A program made the position numbers and the translations under genes. Of a DNA stretch of 64,000 nucleotides, positions 44,796-55,095 are shown piece by piece. Origin of the DNA: Pararge aegeria (Eukaryota > Arthropoda > Insecta > Lepidoptera > Nymphalidae); contig NC_053181.1 in the NCBI RefSeq assembly GCF_905163445.1, positions 1,922,001 to 1,986,000 of the forward strand, in the 5' to 3' direction. How positions within the stretch are numbered: position 1 is the stretch's first letter; every line of letters starts with the position of its first letter. The notes below the pieces were generated by a model. The model was not told the DNA's origin and searched no databases. It saw only the letters and a program-made list of their open reading frames with translations.

Positions 44796-47744
44796 ATGTG
44801 TGATATACTGTCGGCCTATGATGACGAATATTTTTCATGCTCTTCCTCTGATGAGTTCCAAAGTGTCACGAGCAATTTATCTTCTGATGATAGCTTCTCC
44901 CTTGATCGTAAACTAAACTCAATTTTTATTTCTGATTCACGCTGTCTTAATTTTGTTCATATAAATGCACAAAGCATTCCAGCTCATTACTCTGATTTTC
45001 TGGCATCTTTTAGCGGCGTCCTGGTTGATGGCATTCTCGTCTCGGAGTCCTGGTTGAAACCATCTCTTTCCTCTGAACTTTTTACTCTACCCGATTTTAC
45101 ACTGATACGCAACGATCGAACTGGCAAAGGAGGTGGCGGTGTTTGCATCTATCTCCGAAACAATCTACCTTTTAAAGTTATTAGTCGATCCCCATCTGCT
45201 TACTCTGGTAGTCTAGAGCATCTTTTTCTCGAAATCTGTGTTCATAACTCCAATCTTCTTCTAGGTGTGGTATATATCCCTTCTTCTACTATCAACTATT
45301 TCGTTTCGTTTGAACAGCTCCTAGAAAATCTTACTCCTTCGTACACTGACATTATCATAATGGGTGACTTTAATACGTGTCTCCTAAAGAATGATAGTAG
45401 GTCTCAAAAATTAAGATCGTTAGTGTCTTCTATCAACTTAGATATCCTTCCTCTCTCAGAAACTCACTTCCCACCTAACTTTGATCCCTCTCTTCTTGAT
45501 CTGATAATTAGCTCCAACCCTCAGAAGGTTCTTGCACACGGACAGCTCACCGCACCTTTCTCCTATCATGATCTTCTGTTTCTTCGCTATAATTTGCATT
45601 CTCCAAAACGAAAGCATAAGGTTATTTTGCAGCGTAATTTCAAGAAAATCAATATTGAACAGCTAAATAAAGATGCGTCGAATATTGATTGGACTAGTGT
45701 ATACGAGGCTACAGATATCAATGTCAAAGTCAAACTTTTTGCTTCAATTCTTATCGGTTTATTTGACAGTCATGCTCCAGTTAGACCTGTTACTATTAAG
45801 CACTTACCAGCACCCTGGCTCACTGACACAATCAAGAAGTTGATGGCTAAGCGTAATAAAGCTAAGGCAAAATGCAAGAAAGATCCGACGGTTGAAAACG
45901 TTGCTTCCTATAAAAGGTTGCGTAATCTATGCAACAGGATGTGTAGAGATGCAAAGCGCCGCTATATTCACTCTTCAATTGAAAACTCTTCTACTACTGA
46001 GAAATGGAGATTTCTTAAGTCCTTAGGTGTGGGTAAATTTCGAAACACGTCTAATATTCCATTTGACCTAAATGCACTAAATACTCATTTTTCTACTCCT
46101 CCTGTTACGCTTTCTGATTCAAAAAAAAATTTAACTCTACAGAAATTATCCAATTTCACCCCATCTTTGTGCGAATCTTTTAGTTTCCATGAAATCACAG
46201 AGAGCGTCGTTAAGAAGAGCATTCTTTCTATCTCAACTAAAGCTATTGGAAGCGATGGCCTGAGCCGTGACATGTTAGTTCTTGTGGTGGATCATATAGT
46301 GCCTATAATCTCCCACATTCTAAATTTCTCCCTGGCCTATGAGATCTTCCCTACTGACTGGAAAATGGCTCATGTCATTCCTTTACCAAAATCTCCTAAT
46401 CCAAATTCTTTTTCACAGTTTCGGCCTATTTCAATTCTACCTATACTTTCAAAAGTCATTGAGAATGCTGTATTTATACAACTGTCTTCTTTCCTTTTCA
46501 CTAATAATCTTTTAAGTCCCTTTCAATCAGGTTTCCGTCCTTCCCATAGTACAGTTACTGCACTACTTAAAGTCACTGACGACATTCGGTTTGCTATGGA
46601 CAACAAACAGCTTACTGTTATTACGTTGTTGGATTTTAGTAATGCGTTTAACTCAGTGGACTTTGATATACTCCTTGGTATTCTTCGCTCTCTTAACATA
46701 TCGCCTTCTGTGATTAACTGGTTTCACTCTTATCTTCATGGACGCCAGCAGAGAATTCGCACGGAAGAGGCAGTTTCTGACTGGGCTGACCTCTCCGCTG
46801 GTGTTCCTCAAGGTGGCGTGCTTTCTCCTCTTCTTTTCACAGTCTTCATTAACGAAATTACAAAAATTCTTACTTCTCACTACCATCTTTACGCTGATGA
46901 TTTGCAGCTTTATAGGCATGCAACTTTAACGGATCTGGACGCTGCAATTTTTGCTATTAACGAGGATCTGAATGCAATTAAAGACTGGGCCGAATCGTTC
47001 GGCCTACTAGTTAACCCTAATAAGTCACAGGCTATGATCATTGGTAGTAGACAGCTAAGGAGTCGTGTGACTTTTAATGATTTGCCTCCGATTTCTTATA
47101 ACGGTATACCAATTGTGTATTCGTGCACTTCAAAAAATCTAGGACTTATAATTGACAGTAATTTAACTTGGTCAGCTCATATAAACCAGGTAAGTAAACG
47201 TATGCACTATGTCGTTCACTCATTGAGGAGGCTGCAGAATTTTCTTCCGCTTCATACCAAAATTATGTTGGCCCAATCTTTATTGCTACCAATACTTGAT
47301 TACGCCGACGTCTGCTATTTGGATGCCACTGAAGAGCTACTTGACAAACTTGAAAGACTTCAGAATTTGTGCATTCGCTTTATCTTCGGATTGCGCAAAT
47401 TCGATCACGTTTCTGATTTTCGTCGTCAATTAAAGTGGCTGCCAATTCGTTTTCGCCGGAATGTGCATATTTTAACTGTCCTTTACAACATCCTATATAA
47501 TTCTTCTTCTCCTGGATATTTGTGTGAGCGTATAAAGCTATGTCTTCCGCCTACGAGACCCTTGCGGTCTTGCGTGTCAAAAAATCCTCTTGATGTCCCC
47601 TCATATAATACTATTTTCTTCCAGAAATCTTTCTCCGTCCACGCTACACACCTTTGGAACTTACTACCAGAACATATTAGACACTGCCGATCGGTGCACT
47701 CTTTTAAACACAATGTAAAGGAGCATTATCTATCGTTGTCATAG
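44796..47744 (+). CDS. LINE ORF2: apurinic-type endonuclease plus reverse transcriptase, 982 aa
   Basis: A single open frame encodes the enzymes for target-primed retrotransposition. Residues 1-50 are a Ser/Asp-rich leader. Endonuclease: HINAQS (55-60), SESW (83-86, catalytic Glu), RTGKGGGGVCIYL (108-120), MGDFN (189-193) and SYHD (256-259). The last block is usually SDH, so an expected Asp reads Tyr. Reverse transcriptase: AIGSDGLS (483-490), FRPISILPILSKVIE (542-556), FQSGFRPSHST (576-586), LLDFSNAFNSVD (611-622, catalytic Asp), AGVPQGGVLSPLLF (668-681) and YADD (699-702). The C-terminal part has NLGLIIDSNLTWSAHI. YADDLQLY and the general layout fit CR1/L2/Daphne-type elements; the exact clade is inferred. 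No frameshift or stop is present, so the copy is recent. Confidence 0.93.
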   Translation: MCDILSAYDDEYFSCSSSDEFQSVTSNLSSDDSFSLDRKLNSIFISDSRCLNFVHINAQSIPAHYSDFLASFSGVLVDGILVSESWLKPSLSSELFTLPDFTLIRNDRTGKGGGGVCIYLRNNLPFKVISRSPSAYSGSLEHLFLEICVHNSNLLLGVVYIPSSTINYFVSFEQLLENLTPSYTDIIIMGDFNTCLLKNDSRSQKLRSLVSSINLDILPLSETHFPPNFDPSLLDLIISSNPQKVLAHGQLTAPFSYHDLLFLRYNLHSPKRKHKVILQRNFKKINIEQLNKDASNIDWTSVYEATDINVKVKLFASILIGLFDSHAPVRPVTIKHLPAPWLTDTIKKLMAKRNKAKAKCKKDPTVENVASYKRLRNLCNRMCRDAKRRYIHSSIENSSTTEKWRFLKSLGVGKFRNTSNIPFDLNALNTHFSTPPVTLSDSKKNLTLQKLSNFTPSLCESFSFHEITESVVKKSILSISTKAIGSDGLSRDMLVLVVDHIVPIISHILNFSLAYEIFPTDWKMAHVIPLPKSPNPNSFSQFRPISILPILSKVIENAVFIQLSSFLFTNNLLSPFQSGFRPSHSTVTALLKVTDDIRFAMDNKQLTVITLLDFSNAFNSVDFDILLGILRSLNISPSVINWFHSYLHGRQQRIRTEEAVSDWADLSAGVPQGGVLSPLLFTVFINEITKILTSHYHLYADDLQLYRHATLTDLDAAIFAINEDLNAIKDWAESFGLLVNPNKSQAMIIGSRQLRSRVTFNDLPPISYNGIPIVYSCTSKNLGLIIDSNLTWSAHINQVSKRMHYVVHSLRRLQNFLPLHTKIMLAQSLLLPILDYADVCYLDATEELLDKLERLQNLCIRFIFGLRKFDHVSDFRRQLKWLPIRFRRNVHILTVLYNILYNSSSPGYLCERIKLCLPPTRPLRSCVSKNPLDVPSYNTIFFQKSFSVHATHLWNLLPEHIRHCRSVHSFKHNVKEHYLSLS

Positions 47745-47999
47745 TATATTTATAGTATATTTATCACTGTTTACTTATTATAGATATATATTTATATTTA
47801 TATTATATAAATATTTATTATATTATTTTTATGTATTTTGTATATATAGTATATTCGAATGTTATTGTATTAGTATGTAGAATTTTGTTATTATTTAGAT
47901 ATATTAAATATACTTAGTAGTTATGAAATATATTGTACCTTTATTTGACCTATACCACAATTAAATCATCTTACTCACATCCTGGGGTAGCTGGAAGAG

Positions 48000-48014
48000 A
48001 TCTCTTATAGAGAT
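48000..48014 (+). repeat. 3'-terminal hairpin of the intact LINE
   Basis: Stem ATCTC (48000-48004), loop TTATA, stem GAGAT (48010-48014), followed by AAGCTTTCCTTTGTACACTT. Position, loop size and downstream context match the Tail-H hairpins elsewhere in the window; RTs of some LINEs bind such an end. Confidence 0.7.
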
Positions 48015-48109
48015 AAGCTTTCCTTTGTACACTTCATGTATCTTATGTTCACAATCACAATTTATGGTACATAAATAATAAATAAATAAATAAATAAGAG
48101 TGAGGTCTC

Positions 48110-49515
48110 CAGAAACATGTATTTTGATGCTTACTAGGACTTAGGAGGTGTATCATTAAATGTTTGGGAAACGAAATAAACGATTATTTATTATTGATAT
48201 GTATACAACGTGTAAATGAAAACCGAAATAATACTTCACAGTGTTTAGAGGTACATTATTTACTTTCTCTGATACTTCTGTGAAACCGAATAGTTTTTGA
48301 GTAAACCACTGCCACAGTTTTCACTGAAAGAAATCAGCCCTTACACCACATGCAAAATTAAAATCAGGTAACTCCTGCCACTTTATGAGAAACGTGCCAC
48401 ATAGCGTAGGTACTATGCGCGTTTCGGTATTTTATCTTCAATAAACTTATTTAAGTAAACAGTTACAAATGTTTAAAATAAATATGCTTCTTTTGATTTA
48501 ATATTTTTAAAGGGTTTATTTGATTCCTTATGAAATATACTTATGCACACTTGAACAGTATTTCGTAATGCGTTTACACAATGTTATGTATAATATATAT
48601 TTATTATTTAAAATTTCAAACCTCAACTTATCTGCCGTCACCATTTTTTTTTCTGAACAAGAACCGATCGAATTAAAAGTGAATTAAAGTTCAGTAATGC
48701 TCACCGATAACAACAGTTGTAAAATATCCGATTCTCATCGTATGATCTCATTTAAAGTTAGATATAAATACACAAGCCCTTGTCTTCAAGTAGCACAAGC
48801 AAATGAGACCAACATTTGCGCAGTTTAAAATTTCGATACATGATATCGATCTGTGATAAAACAATAACATGTTACAAATCACGTCAACCATCTAGACAAG
48901 ACAGAGAAGTCTTGTTTTCCCCATAAAAATAGTTGCGACATTATAAAACACAAGTTAGGTTTACCTGTTTGATACGATGTTATTAAACAAGTTAAGAACA
49001 TGGAAATTTGATTTTATTATGTTTAAGCCTAAATGAATCCTTTTAGTTGTTATCCTAGATATAATGGAATATGGACCTTTTACTTTCTCTTTTTTTCCTT
49101 TATCCCCCGACACAAAAACGACGGGGTGTTATAAAATTGACGGTATCTGTGTGTGTGTGTGTCTAAATTTGTGACTGTGTGTATGTCAAAACTACCTTAA
49201 TATTGGTATGAATTGAAAGATTAGTAGAATAGTGTACACTACATTAAAAGTCGGAAGTTTTTAAAATTCTTAATTTATATATTAAGTTTTTTTTAACTTA
49301 ATACCAACTTATAATACTCAGAGATCATCCCAGATGTGGGCGAAGGCCTCGCAGTTCTTTTCTTCCAGTACCTATCCTACCAAGCTATTTAAATATTACC
49401 TAAGTATGTATATATATTTGTCCATTTGAATCTATCCATACTGTTTTTATAACAACCTTTTCTTCCCTAAAATTATTGTCTCAGGTTAATTCCAACTATT
49501 CCTCACAATGCCACT
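48110..49515. other. AT-rich non-coding DNA
   Basis: No exon or clear repeat is seen, apart from a (TG)n run at 49148-49162 preceded by ATCCCCCGACACAAAAACGA, a phrase that looks repeat-derived. Confidence 0.5.
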
Positions 49516-49517
49516 TT

Positions 49518-49858
49518 TGACGTGGTGAGTGGTGGTGGTGTGGTAGTTTTAGTCGGAGATCCCTGGTTCGATCTCCAACAGAGGAATTTGGGAATTCATT
49601 ATTTCTGCATTTTCTGGTCAGGTCCGGAGGCTTCGGGTGTCTAGTTTCGTTACCACCCAAAGACATGCAGCTAAGCGATTAAGGGTTGCGCTACAATGCC
49701 GCGTAGAAACCGACTAGGTATATGAATAGGGGTATGATAGCTGCCATACACCTAACAGGTTAGCCCGCTACTATCTTATACTGCATCATAACTTACCGCC
49801 AAATAAGATTGCAGTCACGGTCTTAGTCTTACTTGTAGTGGTATTAAAAAGTACTGTC
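49518..49858 (+). mobile_element. SINE-C, full length
   Basis: Head with B box GGTTCGATCTCC (about 49565), GGGAATTCATTATTTCTGCA, TAGTTTCGTTACCACCCAAA, AATGCCGCGTAGAAACCGAC, CACCTAACAGGTTAGCCCGC and CTTACTTGTAGTGGTATTAA. Confidence 0.75.
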
Positions 49859-50439
49859 GCAAAGTAGTCGCTAGGACCGCCAGGCAAAGCTGAAGTAATT
49901 AGAGCTTTAAGTCCAGCGACATTGGGTCCATTACTGCTCGTAATAATAAATAGTACAGGAATGAGCAAATTACATACTTGCTTTTGAGTCAGTTATTTTT
50001 GGTGCCACCAACGCATCTCCAACAGTCAACAGGTAATTACATAAATCTTACAAAAGACAGCTTCTTTAAATAGAGAATGGGATATGAGTTTTGTTCCAAT
50101 AATAAGTCGTCATGTGACGTCAATGAGAGATCCATCATTAGTCACTAAGAACATCGGTCATTGGCAGTGGCGTGCACAGGGTCTTCATCCAGGGTATGCA
50201 TAAAGCAGATATATAACATAAAATAGAAAGATTCCCCTCCGATACGAGCTATATAAAATAATTTGGGTATGCAGTGCTTTTATGCATCTATGAAGAGCAC
50301 GCCACTGGTCATTGGTTGCAACGATACATCTCACTATGCTATAAAATCTGTCATAAATTAATTTCACCTGTACCTGTGCCGTGTGGCGACGGCAGATTAA
50401 AATACAGTATATGAGTCATAAAAATCGTTTTGTTTTTAT

Positions 50440-50795
50440 AACTACGTGTTAGCCCTTGATTGCAATGTCACCTAGTAAGTGATGTTGCAATCTGAGATGG
50501 TAGCGGGCTAACCTGTTAAGGACTATGGAAGTCATATTCCAAAGCGGTTTCTACGCGACATCGCACCGGAACAATAAAACGCTTAGCGGCACGTCTATAT
50601 CGGTTGGGTGGTAACTAGATGCAACAGCGGTCATGCAAAAAGGTTGGGAGGAGGTTTTTTAGTCCGTAGGCCGTTGGGCAATGAAGTCGGGCACGCATGG
50701 GGCATCCATGAGGATTTTTCCCCCTGCAGTAAAAGGTGAACCTGCCGGGATCCGAACCCGGGACCTCCTACTTCAAACCGCAGTAGTTTGGAAGG
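50440..50795 (-). mobile_element. SINE-C, full length
   Basis: CGTGTTAGCCCTTGATTGCA, ATGGTAGCGGGCTAACCTGT, TTCTACGCGACATCGCACCG, and head complement CTGCCGGGATCCGAACCCGG followed by GACCTCCTAC. Confidence 0.8.
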
Positions 50796-51206
50796 TTTGG
50801 AGAACACTTTAACCGCCGGATGTGATTAGCCTACTCAGCCCACAAAAAAACGGTCAGCGAAGCTATCATTGCTATCAGACAATCAGATCTGTTTCACCTC
50901 CCAAATCCATACATCACCATACCAAGCGAGGTGGCGAAATCTAATTGCATTCTCTTCAGGTACCAAAGTGACACAATGCCCTCGATTCGCTCGTACTTAA
51001 GTTTGACCAACTTTTGAATGTGTGTACACGTATACTTCCTTTTTAAAAGGTTTTTTTTTAAATTTAAACTTCCGTGGTCGATTATTATATATATTTTTTT
51101 TGATTGGACAGTTCAGGTGGAGTCCGGTCTTTTCGTGGGAACATACGTAGCAAAGCGTAGGTGCTTAGATAGGTTAACCCGATAAACGAACGAAAGAACA
51201 GTTTTA

Positions 51207-51545
51207 TTGGCTATCAAAGAAGTTTCAGTGGGTACCTCTCTCTACCTAAGTCACGAAAAACCTAAGTTCCTGAAAACATTTATTTATGATCCTTATAACA
51301 AAGTCTTTGTTTGTTATAAAAAAGGGAAACCGAGCATTGAAATGTATGTCACGGATTTTTTTCTGACGAACAGGAAGTACGTAAGATTTGTTTATGATTT
51401 AAACAAGTTTGAAAACGTTTTTTGTTCTTCGGTTAAACTTTGTATGCACGTCTCCTATAAGTCATGTATTAAAATGACAAATGGCTGGACGAGTCGTAAA
51501 CTAGTTGGTGCTAACTTCGTCCGGGTGGAATTGTGTTTTCCTTGA
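51207..51545 (+). other. Open frame of 112 codons, unrecognised
   Basis: The frame reads MAIKEVSVGTSLYLSHEKPK and later FIYDPYNKVFVCYKKGKPSI. I recognise no family. There is no flanking splice signal pair I trust, and AT-rich DNA easily gives such frames. It is listed because it is one of the longest frames outside the genes and LINEs. Confidence 0.2.
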
Positions 51546-51616
51546 CCGTTGAAACAAGTGATGTATTAATTGTTTAAAACGCACATAACTTCCCCCCCCC
51601 CATTACGCTAGGAAGA

Positions 51617-51955
51617 TCACACCCAAGCTTTTTTATCGTTTAAATATTCCTTTACGTTATAATAGGACTTTTCTGTGAGCTTACGTTTTATATAAACTTT
51701 GAACTTATTGAAAGACATCTCAAAGATTACATTCGGTAATTTGTTATAAAATAATACGCCACTGCTGTTGGGAGAGGATGTTAGTCCACCAGTGGACTGC
51801 AGGCTATTGACGATTGATATAAGTTTATTGGAAATAAAGCGGTATATAACAGACACATCACTCAGTCTATACGCAGTTAGTCCCCTCGGCCAATTTACAT
51901 TTGCACATACCTGCGGTTCACCTACTCGATTCCCCGCACGTACCGCTCGCCGCAC
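51617..51955 (-). pseudogene. LINE ORF2 C-terminus (NDKxAW type), 5'-truncated
   Basis: The - strand frame ends GVLFYNKLPNVIFEMSFNKF, KVYIKRKLTEKSYYNVKEYL and NDKKAWV, then stop. 'FYNKLP .. FK..(I/V)K..L....YY...(D/E)(Y/F)(L/I)NDKxAW' matches the C-terminus of the LINE at 30066-30401. Residues before GVLFYNKLP do not look like RT, so the ORF start is probably flank. Confidence 0.7.
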
Positions 51956-52265
51956 GGTATTGTTATAAAAACATAATTCCTCTCACACATCAATGCATAC
52001 CTTTGCGTTATTTGTGCTAGCCAATCGGCGGTGCATGATTCAAAGCAGAGTTCTCAATGTATATGTACGAGTATATTCCTCCTCGCCGCATCCGACCACA
52101 GCAACTCCTTCTAGCAACTATTATGAGCGTAACCGATGTGCTCTAAAGTGACTGGCATAACCACTTTTTGTTTTAAACGTGCGATCACACTGACAGCACG
52201 TCAGTACTCCACGAATAATATTGTAATATATGGCCGGTGATTTGGCCTTCATTACGCTGTATATG

Positions 52266-52481
52266 TATAAAAGCACTGGCTACTCAAAGATTATGAAGTC
52301 TTGAGCATTTCGCGAAGATTGGACTATGGAGGTTCGTGATAGAGTTTTTATAAGGTCTGTCCAACGCGTGGGTCATCGAATGCTTGACGTGGACAACGAG
52401 TTGATCTACAGAGTGTTTATCCCTCATAAAACAAAGAATTTGAGCATCGTATCTGCAGAGTCGACTTTGATCTCTCTTTGA
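52266..52481 (+). promoter_or_regulatory. TATA box followed by a 51-codon ORF
   Basis: TATAAAA at 52266-52272 in the context ATGTATAAAAGCACTGGCTA, then an ATG at 52326 and a frame MEVRDRVFIRSVQRVGHRML ending at 52481. The layout recalls an LTR or a small TE leader. The protein is not recognised. Confidence 0.3.
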
Positions 52482-52552
52482 CTTTTAGCTCCTTTAGGAC
52501 CGAGACGTTAGTCCGAAATTCTGTCCAAGAGATTCCGCAACAGTCAGTTTGT

Positions 52553-52746
52553 GCAAGTCCTAGAGTAGTCGACATATTGTTTTGGTCGTTATGTTTATTG
52601 ACTGCAAGTCCTTTAGAGTTGTTGACATATTGTTTTGGTCGTTATGTCTATAGATTGCAAGTCCTTGAGAGTTGTTGACATATTGTTTTGGTCGTTATGT
52701 CTATTCATTGCAAGTCCTTTAGAGTTGTTGACGTATTATTTTGGGC
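52553..52746. repeat. Tandem repeat, four units of 51-53 bp
   Basis: Units start with GCAAGTCCT at 52553, 52604, 52657 and 52710, each followed by AGAGTTGTTGACATATTGTT and TTGGTCGTTATGTCTAT. The first unit is the most diverged. Confidence 0.92.
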
Positions 52747-52994
52747 GTTTCAAAAACACAGGCCGTATAATTATAGCTACTTGTTGATAACATGTGTTAC
52801 CGATCAAGTGGCCGCCGAGACCTAGTCGGTAGCAGGTTGTTACCCGTCACGCTCACACGCCTCCCAGTTTTCCCATGGGCTTCCTATCGCACTATGTTAT
52901 CAGAGGAGCGTGTTGATCCGACTGCATCGCGTTCATACATATGGTTAAAGTGTTTTATACTAATCTAAATAGCCCCGTTAGTTCTTAGCTTCGA

Positions 52995-53060
52995 TTCGAT
53001 CACGGATTTTCTTATTCAGCTACAAGTTAGCTCTTAAATGCAATCTCACATTGTGATGAT
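52995..53060 (-). repeat. SINE-C 3' fragment
   Basis: CTTATTCAGCTACAAGTTAG, CTCTTAAATGCAATCTCACA. Confidence 0.5.
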
Positions 53061-53121
53061 CAGAAGAGATCTGTCTAAAGTAACAGAGGCTAATATATAA
53101 TAACTAATAACTAATAGGCTA

Positions 53122-53305
53122 ATATATATGCATATTTTTCCGTGTCTGGTGTTTATATGTATATTTTAAGTATTTATGTATTTGTTATTCATAAAAATAT
53201 TCATCAGTTGTCTTAGTACCCATAACACAAGCTACACTTACTTTGGGGCTAGATGGCGATGTGTGTATTGTCCTAGTATATTTATTTATTTATTTATTTA
53301 TATAA
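53122..53305 (+). mobile_element. SINE-B, head missing
   Basis: TTTTTCCGTGTCTGGTGTTT, AAAAATATTCATCAGTTGTC, AGCTACACTTACTTTGGGGC, TAGATGGCGATGTGTGTATT and a (TTTA)n tail. Confidence 0.75.
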
Positions 53306-53329
53306 GGTGTAAGGTTGTTCAAAAAAAAA

Positions 53330-53850
53330 TTGGTTGCCTGTAAAGTCGGTATACGGGCGAAAGTTTTACGTGACAACGACTTTGAGTGGTAAAATAATTT
53401 TAATGTGAATATTCATTCGTATAGTAGGAAGAAGGATGAAATAATAGTAACAATTTAAAACATTTATTTATACAAAGAATTATATTTAAAACATTAATTT
53501 ATACAAAGAATCTCGCACTGAATTTCATATTAACAAAATTTTATTTTTACCTTTACACATACATACGTATTTATATACAAATATACATACAATAACTTGC
53601 AATACATTTGCGTACAATGAAACAGCGTTTACTACAAAGGGACGCGTGCCTTTCACTTTTTATGTCTGTCTCTCTCGCTCTTAGGCGGGCTAACCATGCC
53701 CGAGTGGAAGGGACGCGTGCCTCTCACTCGCTCTCATTGTGAGTGCATAACGTGAGCGGAGCGTAACGCAGTTTCTTGAAGTGTCACCCGGCAAACCAAT
53801 TTATAAGACGTTGTCACGTCAAAATTCGTTGTATTTTTAGTATGCCTAAT
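53330..53850. repeat. Unclassified repeat-like block with internal duplications
   Basis: The left edge has TTGGTTGCCTGTAAAGTCGG .. TTTTACGTGACAACG; the right edge has GGCAAACCAATTTATAAGAC followed by GTTGTCACGT. The ACGTGACAACG and TTGG(T)TTGCC words recur inverted but in swapped order. Inside, TTTAAAACATTTATTTATAC/AAAGAAT is duplicated (about 53455-53510) and GGGACGCGTGCCT occurs twice (about 53640 and 53710). Confidence 0.5.
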
Positions 53851-53867
53851 AACTTATGAAACATCAA

Positions 53868-53945
53868 GATTGTCTGTTTGTAGTGACTCTACCACCGGTC
53901 CGGAAGGCATATGCTACCGAGAATAAGCCGGCAGGAAACTAGAAA
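53868..53945 (-). repeat. LINE 3' end fragment, Tail-G
   Basis: Complement of GTTTCCTGCCGGCTTATTCT, CGGACCGGTGGTAGAGTCAC and TACAAACAGACAATCTTGAT. Confidence 0.65.
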
Positions 53946-54079
53946 GTTTGCTCTTAGCAACATAATTTTATAATTTAACAATTTTTTTTTCTATCTTGTG
54001 TGAGATGAAGCAGGGCAATTTGCTTACAAGTAACCTTGTCATTATCAAATCCATTAATGGTATAGTTATATTGATGCGA

Positions 54080-54260
54080 TGATAGCCCAGTGGGTACTTC
54101 ACTTCACTTTCGTGGGGGAGAGTTCGAATCACGGCATGCACCTGAGTAAACCTGCATACCTGAGAGTTCTCATAATGTTCTCAAAGGTGTGTGAATTCCA
54201 CCAATCCGCACTGGGGCTTTTGCATTGTGGGAGTGTGCCGTGTTGATATGATGGTGATGG
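54080..54260 (+). mobile_element. SINE-A, internally deleted
   Basis: Head GATGATAGCCCAGTGGGTAC (A box TAGCCCAGTGG), B box GTTCGAATCAC, then a jump to AAACCTGCATACCTGAGAGT, CTCAAAGGTGTGTGAATTCC and a GATATGATGGTGATGG tail. Confidence 0.7.
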
Positions 54261-54429
54261 TAGTTATATGTAAACCATTGCTAATGGGTTTCTACCCGGC
54301 ATTGTATCAGACAGCTCAATTGACGCCATCCATCGCCTTTACACAGAGCAACAGTTTACAGCTTATGCTACGTCCCGCAACATGCCATCCTCTGTACATC
54401 GATTTAGGGTGTAGGTTTTAAGCCTCATG

Positions 54430-54600
54430 ACCTGCAATTACACCGGCAACTGCGCCCTTCAGACCGGAACACAGCAGCTGCTTCGCGCGAGAAAAAAGTC
54501 TAAATATCAAAAATATCCGAATTGCCCCGGGTTTTGAACCAGGGACCTTCCATTTATATAAAACACAACGCTCGCCACTAACTACTGAGCTAAGGAGGTC
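54430..54600 (-). repeat. SINE-C head joined to the GACCGGAACACA repeat
   Basis: CAATTACACCGGCAACTGCG and TTCAGACCGGAACACAGCAG are followed by CCGAATTGCCCCGGGTTTTG, AACCAGGGACCTTCC and CTACTGAGCTAAGGAGGTCA (a tRNA-like 5' end on the - strand). Confidence 0.55.
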
Positions 54601-54864
54601 AAGCGATTTTTTTTTATTGCTCTACATAATCTAACCTCACTTATCAAAGGTAAAACTTATTGCTTAATACTATTTTATTGACTTATACCGAGCTGATGCA
54701 ATTATAACATGTTTAGACGTTATCAGATAAATGTAGGTAAATGGAGCATGCTATTATGTAATTTATGGTATGGTGTGTTTAAATACCTACTACATATATA
54801 TTGAAAACTAGAATTAAAGCGAAAATATAAACATAGCGTAGGTAGACCCCCGGCACCGTGTTTG

Positions 54865-55095
54865 ATTACCAGCAGGGGCAATAAGGGAATTTATAATTTT
54901 AAATTTTCTCGATTTTAATTTGGTGGGAGGCTCTTAGGCCGTGGCTAGTTACCACCCTACCGACAAAAACTTGCCAAGTCATTTAGCGTTCCGATAAAAT
55001 GTCACGTAGAACTAATATGGCTTATAACAGCATCTTAGACTGAATCATAACTTATCATCTGGTAAGGCAAGGGTTTACTTCTAGTAGTAAAAAAA
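54865..55095 (+). mobile_element. SINE-C, diverged
   Basis: TTTGATTACCAGCAGGGGCA, CTAGTTACCACCCTACCGAC, TTAGCGTTCCGATAAAATGT, GGCAAGGGTTTACTTCTAGT. Confidence 0.6.

Larger units (their letters stand above)
44796..48105 (+). mobile_element. CR1/L2-like non-LTR retrotransposon with intact ORF
   Basis: The element covers the ORF at 44796-47744, a ~350-base AT-rich 3' UTR with a terminal hairpin (48000-48014), and a tail ACATAAATAATAAATAAATA ending at about 48103. The 5' end cannot be placed; the AT- and CA-rich 44560-44795 may be 5' UTR. No upstream ORF1 was seen, though it is expected in some related clades. No target-site duplication was found by eye. Confidence 0.85.

Noticed and set aside
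46085..46919. - strand frames opposite the LINE ORF
   Set aside because: They are shadows of the 982-aa RT frame.
54530..54605. Possible true tRNA gene (CTACTGAGCTAAGGAGGTC with GGGTTTTGAACCAGGG)
   Set aside because: It is the tRNA-like head of a SINE-C: the adjoining sequence is SINE body, and the arms do not form a full cloverleaf.
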